A stretch of DNA of 64,000 nucleotides from a bacterium (GCA_022072165.1 JAJVIF010000001.1:399353-463352), one strand, 5' to 3'; counted from the stretch's first letter, positions 43,334 through 53,357 are shown. The notes: generated from the letters alone by a model not told the origin. Numbers and translations are program-made.

Positions 43334-44278
43334 TCAAGGCCGGAAAACCACGTCATGGTGCCACTCAAGTGCTTCCCGGCTCGGGTAGTGGGAAGCCTGA
43401 TCAGGCAGAAGGATTTGACGATCCGCCAGTCCGTAATAGGTCTTGCCATTCTGAAACTCGTCCTTTAGCCGTTCACTGACTACGAATCGATAGTCCGGAG
43501 TCACAGAAACATAGCCATCATCGAACAGTCTGTGGATGTCAGCTCGCAGTACCAACCCGTTTTGCGGGTGATTTGATGCAGGTCCGAGATAGGGCGTGAT
43601 GTGAGCAGCATCCAGCACCGGAAGTGAATGCTCACCGGTTATCGCGCAGCGCCTATAGTGCTGAAGGAGTCTGGCGCGAAACACTCCCTGACCCTCGCGG
43701 ACGATGCTGGCTGCTGTGGCAACCACACGATCATCCAGAGCGGGGATCACGAATTCATGACTCAAGTCGGGTGGCTTAACAGCTTGGATGAGTGCCATAA
43801 AGTCGAGAAGCTGTGCTCCGGGAGGCTCAGTGAGTGGATATCCTTTGTAGGCAACGATGTTGCGCTGCCATTGCTCGGCTTGATTCCAGCTCTTCCAGAG
43901 TTGTGGAGGTAGGAAAATGGCGTCACGAAGGAGAACAGAAACCACTGGCTTCCCAACATCCATGGAATTGCCGTTCTTGACCCGGTACCGGTGCAGGCGA
44001 TCCCGAAAACTTTCGTAGGTAGCTGCTCCATTGCGAGTTGTAAAGAGGTCCCAGGTCAACTTCAGCGGCAAATGCACGGTCTCCGAGTAAAAGCCAAACC
44101 CTCCAATAGCGTGGTGTGGGCTCTTGAGCCGAAAGAAAAAGGGCTCGCCAACCTTTAGCGCCCTGAAACTCTCCTGACCAGGACGCCAGAAATTGACTTC
44201 TGGTACCAAGACAGGCTGATTACCTGAGGCAAAGGAAGAGAACCACTCGAAGTCAGTTTGAGCTACGACTCCTAACAC
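43334..44278 (-). CDS. HNH endonuclease with N-terminal PUA/EVE-like domain
   Basis: This 314-residue protein has two parts. The first ~150 residues (NFWRPGQESFRALKVGEPFFFRLK, then IGGFGFYSE) resemble the modified-base-reading EVE/PUA-like domains of predicted restriction endonucleases (COG3440-like). The C-terminus is an HNH nuclease: RRCAITGEHSLPVLDAAHITPY, then HPQNGLVLRADIHRLFDDGYVSV. It is likely a stand-alone modification-dependent restriction or defence nuclease. The GTG at 44278 has AGGAG 10 bases upstream. The gene appears AT-richer than its neighbours and lies at the 3' end of tRNA-Ser, hinting at transfer. Confidence 0.83.
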   Translation of the reverse strand: MLGVVAQTDFEWFSSFASGNQPVLVPEVNFWRPGQESFRALKVGEPFFFRLKSPHHAIGGFGFYSETVHLPLKLTWDLFTTRNGAATYESFRDRLHRYRVKNGNSMDVGKPVVSVLLRDAIFLPPQLWKSWNQAEQWQRNIVAYKGYPLTEPPGAQLLDFMALIQAVKPPDLSHEFVIPALDDRVVATAASIVREGQGVFRARLLQHYRRCAITGEHSLPVLDAAHITPYLGPASNHPQNGLVLRADIHRLFDDGYVSVTPDYRFVVSERLKDEFQNGKTYYGLADRQILLPDQASHYPSREALEWHHDVVFRP

Positions 44279-44353
44279 AGTGGTGATGCTCCTGGGGCGG
44301 ACGATGAATCAGACTGCTCGCAAGCCAGTCACAGTTGTCGGACAGGGGCTCAC

Positions 44354-44441
44354 TGGCGGAGGTGGAGGGATTCGAACCCCCGGACCATTGCTGGTCAGCG
44401 GTTTTCAAGACCGCCGCTTTCAACCACTCAGCCACACCTCC
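44354..44441 (-). tRNA. tRNA-Ser (anticodon TGA)
   Basis: On the minus strand the acceptor stem GGAGGTG pairs with CACCTCC, followed by G and an encoded CCA. The anticodon stem GCGGT/ACCGC holds the loop CTTGAAA, giving anticodon TGA (reads UCA). A long variable arm (GACCAGCAATGGTC) and the GGTTCGAATCC T-loop confirm a class II serine tRNA of 88 nt. Confidence 0.95.
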
Positions 44442-44499
44442 GCGACTTGCTGGTCGGCCGGAGGAAGCAGTATACGGCCCACACCCGGACCCTCAACAC

Positions 44500-46596
44500 C
44501 TATGCTGGCTGGGGTTCCTGCAGCTGACGAAACAACGCTTCCGCCGACGTCACCGGGGCCTGACACGCCTGCTCCCGGCAGACATGCGCTGTCGGCTTTC
44601 CCCCGACTGCCGGGCGCGCAACTACGAGCGGGAAGTGAGCCGCTAACTCGGGGGCTGCGTGGAGCAGCACCCGGTGCGGTAAGTAAAACGAGCGGGCAGT
44701 CATCAGCAATTCCTGCGTAGCAGGGTCATCCAGGGGACCACTCACCACAATCTCGACCGGCGATGCCTGCACAAACTGCCACGCCTGAAGCAGCCAGCCG
44801 AAAGCGCTGGGAGCCCGCAGGACATACTCCCCAGCGGCGTTAATCGCTCCCAGGGCCATAGCGCGCCATGCGGCTTCGCCGGTCATGGCCCAGAGTCGCG
44901 CACAGACATAGGCCGCGACCGAGTTCCCGCCAGGCGTGGCGTTGTCGAAAAGCTCTTTGGGACGTACCAGCAGGTCCGCAGCCCCCTCTTCCGTGAGGAA
45001 GAAACCGCCTGCGGGATCGGCGAAGTGGGTCGCCATGTATTGGGCCAGCGCAAACGCCTCGTTCAGGTATGACGGTGTGAGTGTCGCTTCGTAAAGCTCC
45101 ATGAGGCCATACGCCAGCCAGGCATAGTCCTCCAGCGTCCCCGCCAGTCGACCATCTCCAGCCCGCCATCGACGCAACAATCGGCCATCCGGCTGACGCA
45201 GATGAATCAGCACGAATGCAGCGGCTCGTTCCGCTGCTGTGACATAGTGCGATTCCCCGAAAGCAATTCCCGCGCTGGCCAGACTGCCGATCATCAGGCC
45301 GTTCCAGGAGGTGAGGACCTTGTCGTCCAGATGCGGACGTTCCCGCTGCTCCCGGAACGCCCGTAAGCGTTCCTTCGCGCTTTTCACCGTCTTCAGCCAG
45401 CCAGCAGCATCCAGCTGGTGACCCGTGATGAACTTCTCCTGGAAGACGGGGGTATGCAGGATGTTCTTCCCCTCGAAGTTCCCCCGTTCTGAGACATCCC
45501 AATACTCCCGGAGCAACTCTGTGGGTAACTCTGTCCCAAGCGCTTCAGAGAACTCCGCGAGACTGAAGGTGTAGAACGCCCCCTCTTCTTTGTGGCCGCC
45601 CCCGGTGATGCCCGGTGGCAGGCTGTCGGCATCCTCCGCTGAGTAAAACGGACCTTCGGGATGCGTCATGTCCCGCAGCACATAGTCCAGGGTCTCGCAG
45701 GCTATCTGCCGGTAGAACGGTCTGTTGGTAAGCTGCCAGGCTTCTGTATACGCCCGCGCGAGGAGAGCGTTGTCATAGAGCATTTTTTCAAAATGTGGGA
45801 CCAGCCACTGGGCATCGGTGGAGTAGCGGTGGAAGCCCCCCCCCACCTGATCGTAGATGCCCCCTTGCGCCATCGCCCGGAGCGTGTGCTCCACCATCTC
45901 CATAGCGACGGTTGAGTCTGTCAGACGCGCATCCCGTAGCAGTAACGTCAGCAGCATCGCCGGAGGAAACTTTGGCGGACGTCCGAAGCCTCCCAACATC
46001 CGGTCGTAGGTCGCCTGACAGTAGTTGTGGACCTGCGACATCACGGAAGCCGGCAATCCACCTGTGAGCTGATCCGGTCGATGGGTCAGGGCCTCCGTGA
46101 TGCGGGCACCGATCTCGTCCACCCGCTCACGCTGCTGCGTGAACTGCATGTGCAGGATCTGGCAAAGCTGGATAAAACCAGGATGGCTCCCCTGGGCATA
46201 GGGCGGCATGTAACCGCCGGAATAGAAGGGGACCAGATCCGGGGTCAGCCAGACATTCAGCGGCCAGCCCCCATAGCCCGTGAGCGCCTGGGATGCCTGC
46301 ATGTAGATGCCATCGAGGTCCGGATGCTCCTCGCGGTCGACCTTGATGTTCACAAACAGCTCGTTCATCACCCTGGCGGCATCGGGATTTTCGAACGTGT
46401 CATGCTCCATGACATGGCACCAGTGACAGGTGCTGTAGCCGATGGAAAGCAGAATCGGCTTGTTCTCCACACGCGACCTTTCCAGCGCTTCTGTGCCCCA
46501 CGGGTACCAGTCCACGGGATTCTGGGCATGTTGCTGGAGATATGGAGACTGCTCAAACTGCAGGCGATTGCCGGTGCCAGTGTGGGGAGTGCTCAT
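44500..46596 (-). CDS. DUF255 thioredoxin-domain protein (YyaL/SPATA20 family)
   Basis: This ~698-residue protein joins an N-terminal thioredoxin-like domain with the CHWC motif ([16 protein letters not shown]) to an alpha/alpha-barrel glycosidase-like domain ([26 protein letters not shown]). The family is conserved but its reaction is unknown; a thiol-disulphide role is often suggested. A GTG at 46614 would add six residues; I prefer the ATG at 46596 because TAGACT ends 8 bases upstream and there is no ribosome site. A downstream C-terminal alpha/beta segment ([22 protein letters not shown]) carries two more cysteines. Confidence 0.9.
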   Translation of the reverse strand: MSTPHTGTGNRLQFEQSPYLQQHAQNPVDWYPWGTEALERSRVENKPILLSIGYSTCHWCHVMEHDTFENPDAARVMNELFVNIKVDREEHPDLDGIYMQASQALTGYGGWPLNVWLTPDLVPFYSGGYMPPYAQGSHPGFIQLCQILHMQFTQQRERVDEIGARITEALTHRPDQLTGGLPASVMSQVHNYCQATYDRMLGGFGRPPKFPPAMLLTLLLRDARLTDSTVAMEMVEHTLRAMAQGGIYDQVGGGFHRYSTDAQWLVPHFEKMLYDNALLARAYTEAWQLTNRPFYRQIACETLDYVLRDMTHPEGPFYSAEDADSLPPGITGGGHKEEGAFYTFSLAEFSEALGTELPTELLREYWDVSERGNFEGKNILHTPVFQEKFITGHQLDAAGWLKTVKSAKERLRAFREQRERPHLDDKVLTSWNGLMIGSLASAGIAFGESHYVTAAERAAAFVLIHLRQPDGRLLRRWRAGDGRLAGTLEDYAWLAYGLMELYEATLTPSYLNEAFALAQYMATHFADPAGGFFLTEEGAADLLVRPKELFDNATPGGNSVAAYVCARLWAMTGEAAWRAMALGAINAAGEYVLRAPSAFGWLLQAWQFVQASPVEIVVSGPLDDPATQELLMTARSFYLPHRVLLHAAPELAAHFPLVVARPAVGGKPTAHVCREQACQAPVTSAEALFRQLQEPQPA

Positions 46597-46604
46597 GTGA
46601 AACG

Positions 46605-46610
46605 AGTCTA
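46605..46610 (-). promoter_or_regulatory. -10-like box, TAGACT, 8 bases before the DUF255 start
   Basis: On the minus strand TAGACT, CGTTTCAC, ATG. It supports the ATG at 46596 over the upstream GTG and fits the leaderless pattern. Confidence 0.4.
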
Positions 46611-46626
46611 TCACCCGGGATGCGGA

Positions 46627-48066
46627 TCAGCGGCAGTAGGCGGTATCGGCGCGTAGTTGTCGAATGGCTGACGTCGTAATCGACGCCTCAAAACTCCGCT
46701 GCCAGGGGAGCGCCAGTGACCAGCCCGAAGGTGAGGGAATCCAGCCCTGGTTGTATGCTTCCGCGCAAAGTCCCTTGGTTAGTTCATTTTCGTACTTGAC
46801 AGTCTGCAGGGGCGTCAGCGCCCAGGGGTCCCCCTTGGCGGACCGGAGTCGCTGTTCCATCTCCTGCCGGATCCGGGACTGATAGAGCACGTCATCCAGG
46901 AAACGGGCGGTCAGGAACTCCTCCCGCCACTTGAGCTTCGAAGCCGAATTGGGCACCGCCTGATCAATGGCCAGCACTGCCAGGACCGTCCCCAGCGAGT
47001 TGGCAGCCGTGTTCCAGCCCGCATAAGCCCGCAGGTCACTCTCGCCGGACTTCCAGCGCTCATGCAGCGCCTGCGCGAACGCTGGGTCCCCGCCGTTAGC
47101 GTGGGAGATATCGGCTACATAAAGCGGGTGTTGTTCGTATCCAGCCAGCTTTTCGGACAGGGGGAATGGGAACGGATTCGCCTGCGGCGAGCCTTGGCGA
47201 TGGCTGTCCCCTTGCTTGATGTTCCAGTTGTGGATCAGCAGGAGGGGATCGCCCGGCCGCAAGTCCTTTAGCGGGACTACCGTCACCCCAAGCCAGCGCA
47301 TCTGACGGGCGATGAGTTCTTCCGTAGCGAGACTCTCATATCGCCCAGGCGTGTTTGCGTTGCCAGGATAGGCATAGATCAGCCCTACTCGGATCGCAGC
47401 CCCTCTCGATTCCCGGATGCTGCGAGCCGCCAGCAGCATCCCCCCCTCATCGGCCCCGTCCATCACATGATCCGACAGCCAGCTGTAGCGCTCCCGAAGC
47501 CAGCTGGCCAGTTGCCCATGACGGTTGTCGTCCATGGTGACCAGCAGCCGGTCTTTGGGGAGCTGCAGCCTTTCGATCCAGCGAATCCAGCCTTCGGTCC
47601 GGTCCTCCCAGGCTTGTATAGGACCGGCGGGCAAACTCTCGCGGGATGCTTTCCCCTGGAGCACATGAATCACTCGCTGCTGGCCTCCATCGGTGGACAG
47701 AAACCGGCGCACCTCTTCATACGCCTCCTTCGAAGCCTGGTCGGTGTTGGTCGGTTCCAGTCTCGGAACGACAAAGTGATAGAGGCCTCCGGGAGGCAGC
47801 GGGGGGACCGGGAGGCGTGCCGGATCAATCTGACGGCTGCCGACGAGTCCGCCGGCAGCGAGGGCGTTCAGATTGATGAGGGGAGTGCCGGGACGCGGCG
47901 GAGGCGACATATCGGCCAATGATCGGGGCACTGGGGGAGCAGCCCGGAGGTCATTTCCCGGTGAATATCGCTCCCACAGGCAGGGTTGAGACCCCGCCAT
48001 CGCCAGCAACATGACGACGAAGAGGAGATTGCAGGGGCGATCATCAAGAGGGAGAAAGAGGAACAT
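46627..48066 (-). CDS. DUF4127 family protein
   Basis: This 479-residue protein opens with the family hallmark PLDDRPCNLLF and later shows LLVTMDDNRHG, a VYAYPGNAN-like YAYPG segment, ADISHANGGD and AYAGWNTAANSLGTVLA. These phrases are characteristic of DUF4127. The N-terminus could be a signal-like hydrophobic stretch (LLFVVMLLAMAG), but the family motif begins at residue 6, which argues against cleavage. An AGGAAA precedes the ATG. Function is unknown; in some genomes the family lies near sugar-transport genes. It starts 12 bases from the next minus-strand gene. Confidence 0.82.
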   Translation of the reverse strand: MFLFLPLDDRPCNLLFVVMLLAMAGSQPCLWERYSPGNDLRAAPPVPRSLADMSPPPRPGTPLINLNALAAGGLVGSRQIDPARLPVPPLPPGGLYHFVVPRLEPTNTDQASKEAYEEVRRFLSTDGGQQRVIHVLQGKASRESLPAGPIQAWEDRTEGWIRWIERLQLPKDRLLVTMDDNRHGQLASWLRERYSWLSDHVMDGADEGGMLLAARSIRESRGAAIRVGLIYAYPGNANTPGRYESLATEELIARQMRWLGVTVVPLKDLRPGDPLLLIHNWNIKQGDSHRQGSPQANPFPFPLSEKLAGYEQHPLYVADISHANGGDPAFAQALHERWKSGESDLRAYAGWNTAANSLGTVLAVLAIDQAVPNSASKLKWREEFLTARFLDDVLYQSRIRQEMEQRLRSAKGDPWALTPLQTVKYENELTKGLCAEAYNQGWIPSPSGWSLALPWQRSFEASITTSAIRQLRADTAYCR

Positions 48067-48098
48067 GGCCGACTTTCCTGAGAATCTGCCAGAGCCGA

Positions 48099-48127
48099 TT
48101 GCCCCGGTGCACCGTCTTTTTTACACT
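48099..48127 (+). promoter_or_regulatory. Sigma-70-type promoter of secG
   Basis: TTGCCC (48099-48104) and TACACT (48122-48127) are spaced by exactly 17 bases, ~69 bases before the secG start. Confidence 0.7.
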
Positions 48128-48195
48128 GTAGGGACTCCGGCGTGGGCAACCACGCCGATATGCGCGTGGGCCGTGGGGCCCGGGAGGCTGCCGCT

Positions 48196-48453
48196 GTGCA
48201 GATCGTTTACACCATCGTCCTCCTGGTGAACATCGTACTCGCCCTGCTCCTGATCGTGGGCGTGATGTTCATGCAGTCGAAGAGTGAAGGTATGGGGGGC
48301 ATCCTGGGTGGCACCTCCAACATTTCGTCCCGCGGTATCAAAGGGATCGATGAGCAGTACCGGGGATACATCCGACGGATCGCGTTCGCGTGGCTGATCA
48401 CGGTCGGCATCGCGGCGTTCCTCTCAGGGTATGTGGCCACCGGAGGCTACTAA
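48196..48453 (+). CDS. secG: Preprotein translocase subunit SecG
   Basis: SecG is the small non-essential subunit of the SecYEG channel. The 85-residue protein has two transmembrane helices (VYTIVLLVNIVLALLLIVGVMFM and FAWLITVGIAAFLSGY) joined by the SEGMGGILGGTSN glycine-rich loop typical of SecG. I chose the GTG at 48196, with GGGAGG 8 bases upstream; an in-frame ATG at 48142 would add 18 charged residues before the first helix, unlike the family. It is transcribed toward the oppDF-type ATPase genes 66 bases on. Confidence 0.88.
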   Translation: MQIVYTIVLLVNIVLALLLIVGVMFMQSKSEGMGGILGGTSNISSRGIKGIDEQYRGYIRRIAFAWLITVGIAAFLSGYVATGGY

Positions 48454-48519
48454 GCCCTCGCCCCACTGCCTGGTCTCGCTATCGTCCGACCTTCTTACCG
48501 TCTGGAGCGACTCCCACCT

Positions 48520-49623
48520 GTGACCTCAGCTGCTCCCTCTGCCGCGCCGGGTGCCGCCACCGCGACCTCGTCGGCTGCCAGTAGCCGGACTCCTTTGCTG
48601 GAAGTCCGGAATCTCAAGGTGTACTTCCCTATTGATGAAGGAGTCGTGAAGGCCGTCGATGACGTCTCCTTCACGATCCATGAAGGGGAAACCCTGGGGA
48701 TCGTGGGAGAATCAGGGTCGGGGAAGTCGGTGACCGCCCTGACGGTCATGCGGATTCTGGCCAGCAACGGCCGGATCATGGGAGGACAGATTCTCTTTCG
48801 GGGTCGCGACCTCCTGACCCTGCCCGAAAAGGAAATGCAGCGCATTCGGGGTAATGAGATCGCGATGATCTTCCAGGACCCCATGACCTGCCTCAACCCT
48901 GTCCTGAGTGTCGGGGATCAACTCTCTGAAGCCATCATCCTCCATCAGAAAGTCAAGAAGAAGGAAGCCTGGGAGCGGGCGACCGAGATGCTCCGGCGGG
49001 TCCGGATTCCCCTGCCCGAAGAGCGGATGAAGCAGTTTCCCTTCGAACTCTCCGGTGGGATGCGACAGCGGGTCATGATCGCGATGGCCCTCTCCTGTAA
49101 TCCTTCGCTCCTGATCGCCGATGAGCCCACCACAGCGCTGGATGTCACTATTCAGGCGCAGATTCTGGAACTCATCGCTGAACTGCAGCAGGAGTTCAAC
49201 ATGGCGGTCCAGATGATCACTCACGACCTCGGGGTCGTGGCGGAAATCTGCGACCGGGTCGTGGTGATGTACGCCGGACGGGTCGCAGAAACCGGCATGA
49301 CACAGGAAATCTTCCGTCAGCCGAAGCATCCCTATACCGAAGGTCTTCTGGCCTGTCTCCCACGGCTCGATGAAAAGCGGAGTCGGCTCCACCCCATTGA
49401 GGGCCAGCCTCCGAATCTGGCGAAGCTCCCGCCCGGATGTCCCTTCGTGCTCCGCTGCCCGAAGCGCTTCCCGGAGTGCATCGATGTCAAGCCGCCCCTG
49501 TATCAGGTCAGCGAAAGTCAGGCCTCGGCCTGTTTGCTGCTCGACGAGGAGTACCGTCTGAAGGCCCTGCGGTGGTACGACCAGCAGGGGCAACAGACCG
49601 TCGGATCGGAGGCGCAGGCATGA
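48520..49623 (+). CDS. Oligopeptide/dipeptide ABC transporter ATPase (OppD/DppD type)
   Basis: This ATP-binding subunit of a peptide importer has 367 residues. Walker A GESGSGKS, signature LSGGMRQR, Walker [13 protein letters not shown] and the switch His in MITHDLG are complete. The C-terminal oligo-HPY region has the [18 protein letters not shown] stretch and a cysteine cluster ([14 protein letters not shown]) that in homologues binds an iron-sulphur cluster or metal. The GTG start and short Ala/Ser-rich N-terminus are the best fit to a weak TGGAG site. Its stop overlaps the next gene's start (ATGA). No permease or binding-protein genes are in the window. Confidence 0.9.
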   Translation: MTSAAPSAAPGAATATSSAASSRTPLLEVRNLKVYFPIDEGVVKAVDDVSFTIHEGETLGIVGESGSGKSVTALTVMRILASNGRIMGGQILFRGRDLLTLPEKEMQRIRGNEIAMIFQDPMTCLNPVLSVGDQLSEAIILHQKVKKKEAWERATEMLRRVRIPLPEERMKQFPFELSGGMRQRVMIAMALSCNPSLLIADEPTTALDVTIQAQILELIAELQQEFNMAVQMITHDLGVVAEICDRVVVMYAGRVAETGMTQEIFRQPKHPYTEGLLACLPRLDEKRSRLHPIEGQPPNLAKLPPGCPFVLRCPKRFPECIDVKPPLYQVSESQASACLLLDEEYRLKALRWYDQQGQQTVGSEAQA

Positions 49624-50732
49624 GCACCCTTGTAACGAATCCCGAAGCGGTCAATGTCCCCCAGGAAGTGCAGGATGGTGCGGAGCCCCTTCTGATTGTC
49701 CGGGACCTGAAGAAGCACTTCCCGATCAAACGGGGCTTCATATTTTCGAAGGAAGTCGGTGCAGTCCGGGCGGTGGATGGTGTGTCCTTCCAGGTGGCCC
49801 GGGGCACGACCATGGGGCTGGTCGGGGAGTCGGGGTGCGGGAAGTCGACCCTGGGTCGCTGCATCCTCCGGCTCATCGAACCTACGGCCGGTGAAGTCAT
49901 TTTCGAGGGACAGAATCTGGTAGACCTCAACCCACGCGAGATGCGGGAGCGTCGGCGGGACCTGCAGATCGTCTTCCAGGACCCCCAGGCGTCACTGAAT
50001 CCCCGTATGCCCGTGGGCGAGATCATCGCGGAGCCGCTGACGATCTTCAACGAGGGGACTCCAACCACCCGTCGGGCGAAGGTCAAAGACCTGATGGAGC
50101 GCGTGGGGCTGAACCCGGACTCCTCGAACCGGTACCCGCACGAATTCTCCGGGGGACAGAAGCAGCGCGTCGGTGTGGCCCGGGCGCTGGCCCTGAATCC
50201 CAAGCTCATCATCTGCGATGAGCCGGTGTCTGCCCTCGATGTCTCGATTCAGGCGCAGATCGTCAACCTCCTGCAGGACCTGCAGAAGGAAATGGACCTC
50301 ACCTATGTCTTCATTGCCCACGACCTCGCGGTGGTGCGCCACATCTCCGATTACATCGCAGTGATGTATCTGGGCAAGATCGTGGAGTACGGACGGGGCG
50401 AGGAAATCTACGAGGACCCCCGGCACCCGTACACGCAGGCACTCCTCTCGGCGATTCCGGAGCCGGAAGTCGAGATTCAGAAAACACGCATCCTGCTGGA
50501 AGGGGATGTGCCATCGCCGGCCAATCCGCCATCAGGATGCCGATTCCACACCCGGTGTTGGGAGCGGTTCGAGCAGAGTGGTGACCGCCTGGAGCCCTGT
50601 GGCTCCGAGCTTCCTGATGCACGGCGTCTGTCCGGCACACACTTCGCCGCCTGTCATTTGTACAAAGATGGCGGGGAACTGGTACGGGAGCCGAAGCGTC
50701 CGGAACTGATCCCGCATCTGCGGGACAAATGA
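49620..50732 (+). CDS. Oligopeptide/dipeptide ABC transporter ATPase (OppF/DppF type)
   Basis: This is the second ATPase of the importer (370 residues), overlapping the first by four bases. It has Walker [10 protein letters not shown], the family [17 protein letters not shown], signature FSGGQKQR, Walker [13 protein letters not shown] and HDLAVVRHI. The oligo-HPY C-terminus ([30 protein letters not shown]) has Cys residues as in OppD. The ATG at 49620 is coupled to the OppD stop. A tRNA-Leu gene with its own promoter follows, so the operon probably ends here. Confidence 0.92.
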   Translation: MSTLVTNPEAVNVPQEVQDGAEPLLIVRDLKKHFPIKRGFIFSKEVGAVRAVDGVSFQVARGTTMGLVGESGCGKSTLGRCILRLIEPTAGEVIFEGQNLVDLNPREMRERRRDLQIVFQDPQASLNPRMPVGEIIAEPLTIFNEGTPTTRRAKVKDLMERVGLNPDSSNRYPHEFSGGQKQRVGVARALALNPKLIICDEPVSALDVSIQAQIVNLLQDLQKEMDLTYVFIAHDLAVVRHISDYIAVMYLGKIVEYGRGEEIYEDPRHPYTQALLSAIPEPEVEIQKTRILLEGDVPSPANPPSGCRFHTRCWERFEQSGDRLEPCGSELPDARRLSGTHFAACHLYKDGGELVREPKRPELIPHLRDK

Positions 50733-50750
50733 GCCACACCAGGATGCTGG

Positions 50751-50779
50751 TTGGAGGCCCGCAGGAGTTGTGATACATT
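50751..50779 (+). promoter_or_regulatory. Promoter of tRNA-Leu
   Basis: TTGGAG (50751-50756) and TACATT (50774-50779) are spaced by 17 bases; transcription would start ~38 bases before the mature tRNA. Confidence 0.65.
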
Positions 50780-50823
50780 CCTGAGCCCGGCCAGGATGCC
50801 GAGTGCATCCATGCCGGTAACGT

Positions 50824-50910
50824 GCGCAGGTGGTGGAACTGGTAGACACGCTAGGTTGAGGGCCTAGTCCCCGCAAGGGGGTGGGGGTTCAAATCCCCCC
50901 CCGCGCACCA
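50824..50910 (+). tRNA. tRNA-Leu (anticodon GAG)
   Basis: Class II tRNA of 87 nt with an encoded CCA. The acceptor GCGCAGG pairs with CCCGCGC with one A-C mismatch. The anticodon stem CTAGG/CCTAG holds the loop TTGAGGG, giving anticodon GAG (reads CUC/CUU). A long variable arm (CCCCGCAAGGGG), the D-arm TGGTGGAACTGGTAGACAC and the GGTTCAAATCC T-loop fit leucine. Confidence 0.93.
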
Positions 50911-50922
50911 CAGATCGAGTCC

Positions 50923-50944
50923 ACGCCCCGGTCCGCCGGGGCGT
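50923..50944 (+). terminator. Hairpin after tRNA-Leu, possible terminator
   Basis: ACGCCCCGG (50923-50931) pairs perfectly with CCGGGGCGT (50936-50944) across a TCCG loop; there is no U-run, so termination is uncertain. It lies between the tRNA and the convergent mrdA gene and could serve both strands. Confidence 0.45.
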
Positions 50945-50970
50945 GCCCTATATAGGGGGAATGCACGACT

Positions 50971-52851
50971 TCAGCGCGATCGGCCAGTGCTGGGGGTGCT
51001 GCTGGCGAGCCGGGTCGCATCCTCAGGGGTCGCGGGAGGCTGCAGCCCGAGGTAGGGCCGCATTTGAGGGAGCTGGTAAATCTGACGAGTGAAAGCCCAG
51101 GCGGCTTCCCCCCCCTTGCCACCGACGCTCTCCAGCATCACCACCACTACCACTTGCGGCTTCTCATACGGAGCGTAGGAGGCGAACCAGGTGTGCGGCC
51201 GCTTGCCAACCACATGGTCCGCTGTCCCGGTTTTCCCCGCGATCTGAAAGTCGCTAAAGTTCACTCCGCGGGCGGTGCCACCCCGGACCACCATCCGCAG
51301 GCTCCGGCGGATGATCTCGAGATTCTCCGGTTTCGGGGTCGGCTGCGGCTCGATCGGGGCCGGACGAGAATCAGCGTTCAGATGAGGCGTCACCAGATAT
51401 CCGCCATTGGCAAGTAAGGCATAGGCCCGCGCCATCTGCAGCGGCGTGGTCAGGACATAACCCTGGCCGATGGCGTAGGGGATGGTGTCGCCAACAAACC
51501 ACTTTTCGCCGCGTCGTTCGCGCTTCCATTCACTGGTGGGGACGAGTCCTGCGGATTCCGTTGGGAGATCAATGCCGGTTGGATCGCCGAAGCCGAACGT
51601 CTTCGCCCACTTGGAGATGCGGTCGACTCCCAGGCCGACGCCAAGCTGATAAAAGTAGTCGTCACACGAGTCCGCCATCGCTCCCAGCAAACTGCGGGAC
51701 CCGTGCCCTGTCAGTTTGTGGCACTTGAAGTCTTTCGTCTGCGTGTGATAGACCCCATCGCAGTAGTAGCTGGTGTGCTCCGTGATGATCTGTTCTTCAA
51801 GCCCGGCGAGGGCGGTCACAATTTTCCAGGTCGATCCGGGAACGAAGTACGCCCCGGAGAAGCGGTTCAGCATCGGCTTCTTTGGATCCTCAAAAAGCGC
51901 CGACACCTCTGATGCCGGAGCACCCCCTCCAAAGAGATTTGGGTCATAACTGGGAAGTGATACTGCGGCATAGATCTCACCGATGTAGGGGTCCATCACG
52001 ATGGCTGTACCACCGTACCCCTGAAGCAGACGTGCGATGCTCTCCTGCAGGGCGGCATCGATGGTTGTCCGTAAGGCTGGACCCTGCTGGGGCGGTGCTT
52101 CCGCCGGACGAGTCTCGCCGGTCTGCGGATCCAGCAGTATCGGTTTGGTCATCCGTGCCTGCACTACCCCCCGATGGTCAATCTGAAGAGTCTGGTAGCC
52201 CGGATTGCCCCGCAGTGAAGCGTCGTACTGTGCCTCCAGGCCACCCTTGCCGATCATGTCGTCGCGACGGTAGCCCATCGGACCCAGGCGCTCGAACTCC
52301 GCCGGCGATATGGCTCCCACATAGCCCAGCAGCTGGGCGGTGGCCTGCGCCAGTGGATAACTCCGCTTGATGCCAGTTGCAATGCGGATGCCCGGAAACT
52401 CCGGACCTCGCTCTGCAAGTTCCATGAGTCGGGACAAGGGGATGTCACGCACCAGCGTGACACGGGTATAGGGCTTCGCGCTGGTGATCTCTTCCTGCCA
52501 CGAAGCAGTCGCCTCGTCCGAAAGACTCAGCAGCTGCTGCAATTTGGGAATCCAGGACCAGTCCGTCAGCGGGAACTCCGGGACATAAAAGGTGACGTCA
52601 TACTGCGGCACGCTGTCCGCTAGCGGCACCCCGTTACGGTCCAGGATTTCACCGCGTGGCGCGGGCTGCTTTACTTCCTCGATCTGCTGGCGCTGGGCCG
52701 ACAGGAGATAGCCCTGCTGGTCCAGGACCTGCATTTCAAACAGCCGCCAGCCCAACGCTGACAACAAGAGCAGCAACAGCGCTCCGATTAGCAGTTGTTT
52801 GTAGACCATGCCCGCAAACACGGCATGTGACTCATTGTTGGAGTAAGTCAT
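50971..52851 (-). CDS. mrdA: Penicillin-binding protein 2 (elongation transpeptidase)
   Basis: MrdA/PBP2 cross-links peptidoglycan for rod-shaped growth with RodA and MreBCD. The 626-residue protein has one N-terminal membrane helix, the pedestal region (QPAPRGEILDRNGVPLADS) and all transpeptidase motifs: SxxK in PGSTWKIVTA, SxN-like SCD in MADSCDDYFY, and KTG in AGKTGTADH. The start at 52851 (MTYSNNES) overlaps the mreD stop by four bases; a longer upstream frame is antisense-like and unsupported. It is the last gene of the mreBCD-mrdA unit. The C-terminal ~35 residues are extra and Thr/Ser-rich. Confidence 0.95.
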   Translation of the reverse strand: MTYSNNESHAVFAGMVYKQLLIGALLLLLLSALGWRLFEMQVLDQQGYLLSAQRQQIEEVKQPAPRGEILDRNGVPLADSVPQYDVTFYVPEFPLTDWSWIPKLQQLLSLSDEATASWQEEITSAKPYTRVTLVRDIPLSRLMELAERGPEFPGIRIATGIKRSYPLAQATAQLLGYVGAISPAEFERLGPMGYRRDDMIGKGGLEAQYDASLRGNPGYQTLQIDHRGVVQARMTKPILLDPQTGETRPAEAPPQQGPALRTTIDAALQESIARLLQGYGGTAIVMDPYIGEIYAAVSLPSYDPNLFGGGAPASEVSALFEDPKKPMLNRFSGAYFVPGSTWKIVTALAGLEEQIITEHTSYYCDGVYHTQTKDFKCHKLTGHGSRSLLGAMADSCDDYFYQLGVGLGVDRISKWAKTFGFGDPTGIDLPTESAGLVPTSEWKRERRGEKWFVGDTIPYAIGQGYVLTTPLQMARAYALLANGGYLVTPHLNADSRPAPIEPQPTPKPENLEIIRRSLRMVVRGGTARGVNFSDFQIAGKTGTADHVVGKRPHTWFASYAPYEKPQVVVVVMLESVGGKGGEAAWAFTRQIYQLPQMRPYLGLQPPATPEDATRLASSTPSTGRSR

Positions 52852-53357
52852 CCGTCGGACCGCCAGAGCAGAGGTGCATCTGACAGACGGTAGCTTCGTC
52901 GTCGGGGCTGATACTCCCGGACAAATAACATGGCACCCCAGAGGACGACCATGCTTAGGATCCCCAGAGGCCACCAGGGGAGGTGCCGGCTGCTGGTGTC
53001 GCTGTACGTCAGCAGTAGTCGCCAGAGATACCAGGGACCGCAACAAAAAAGCGGCAACAGGAAGAGTCCTCTGGCAGGTCCCCGGCCCTCTCGCATCCAG
53101 TGTCCAAGTGGTATCGCGGCAAGCGCACAAATCCCAATCGCCCCTATCAGGGGAGCCGCTGCCTCGCCGAAGGTGTCAAACAGAAGTAAGCCCCCAATGG
53201 CGGTCGTTGGGATCAGCGCCCACCAGGGGGCGAATCCCCACACCAGCAGGAGCAAGGCTTGCCCCGGCGAGAAGGCGAAGAGGGGCGAGAGCCACCCGAG
53301 CCCCCAGAGCAGGATGGTCAGCGCCCCGATCATGCCGATCTGCGAAGGAAGTGTCAT
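52848..53357 (-). CDS. mreD: Rod shape-determining membrane protein MreD
   Basis: This is a 169-residue multi-pass membrane protein with about six hydrophobic segments (e.g. GALTILLWGLGWLSPLFAF, ALLLLVWGFAPWWALIPTT). MreD sequences are weakly conserved, so identification rests on size, topology and its place between mreC (2 bases upstream) and mrdA (4-base overlap). The C-terminal ~20 residues are basic (YQPRRRSYRLSD). It is needed to hold the MreC-PBP2 elongation complex in the membrane. Confidence 0.85.
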   Translation of the reverse strand: MTLPSQIGMIGALTILLWGLGWLSPLFAFSPGQALLLLVWGFAPWWALIPTTAIGGLLLFDTFGEAAAPLIGAIGICALAAIPLGHWMREGRGPARGLFLLPLFCCGPWYLWRLLLTYSDTSSRHLPWWPLGILSMVVLWGAMLFVREYQPRRRSYRLSDAPLLWRSDG

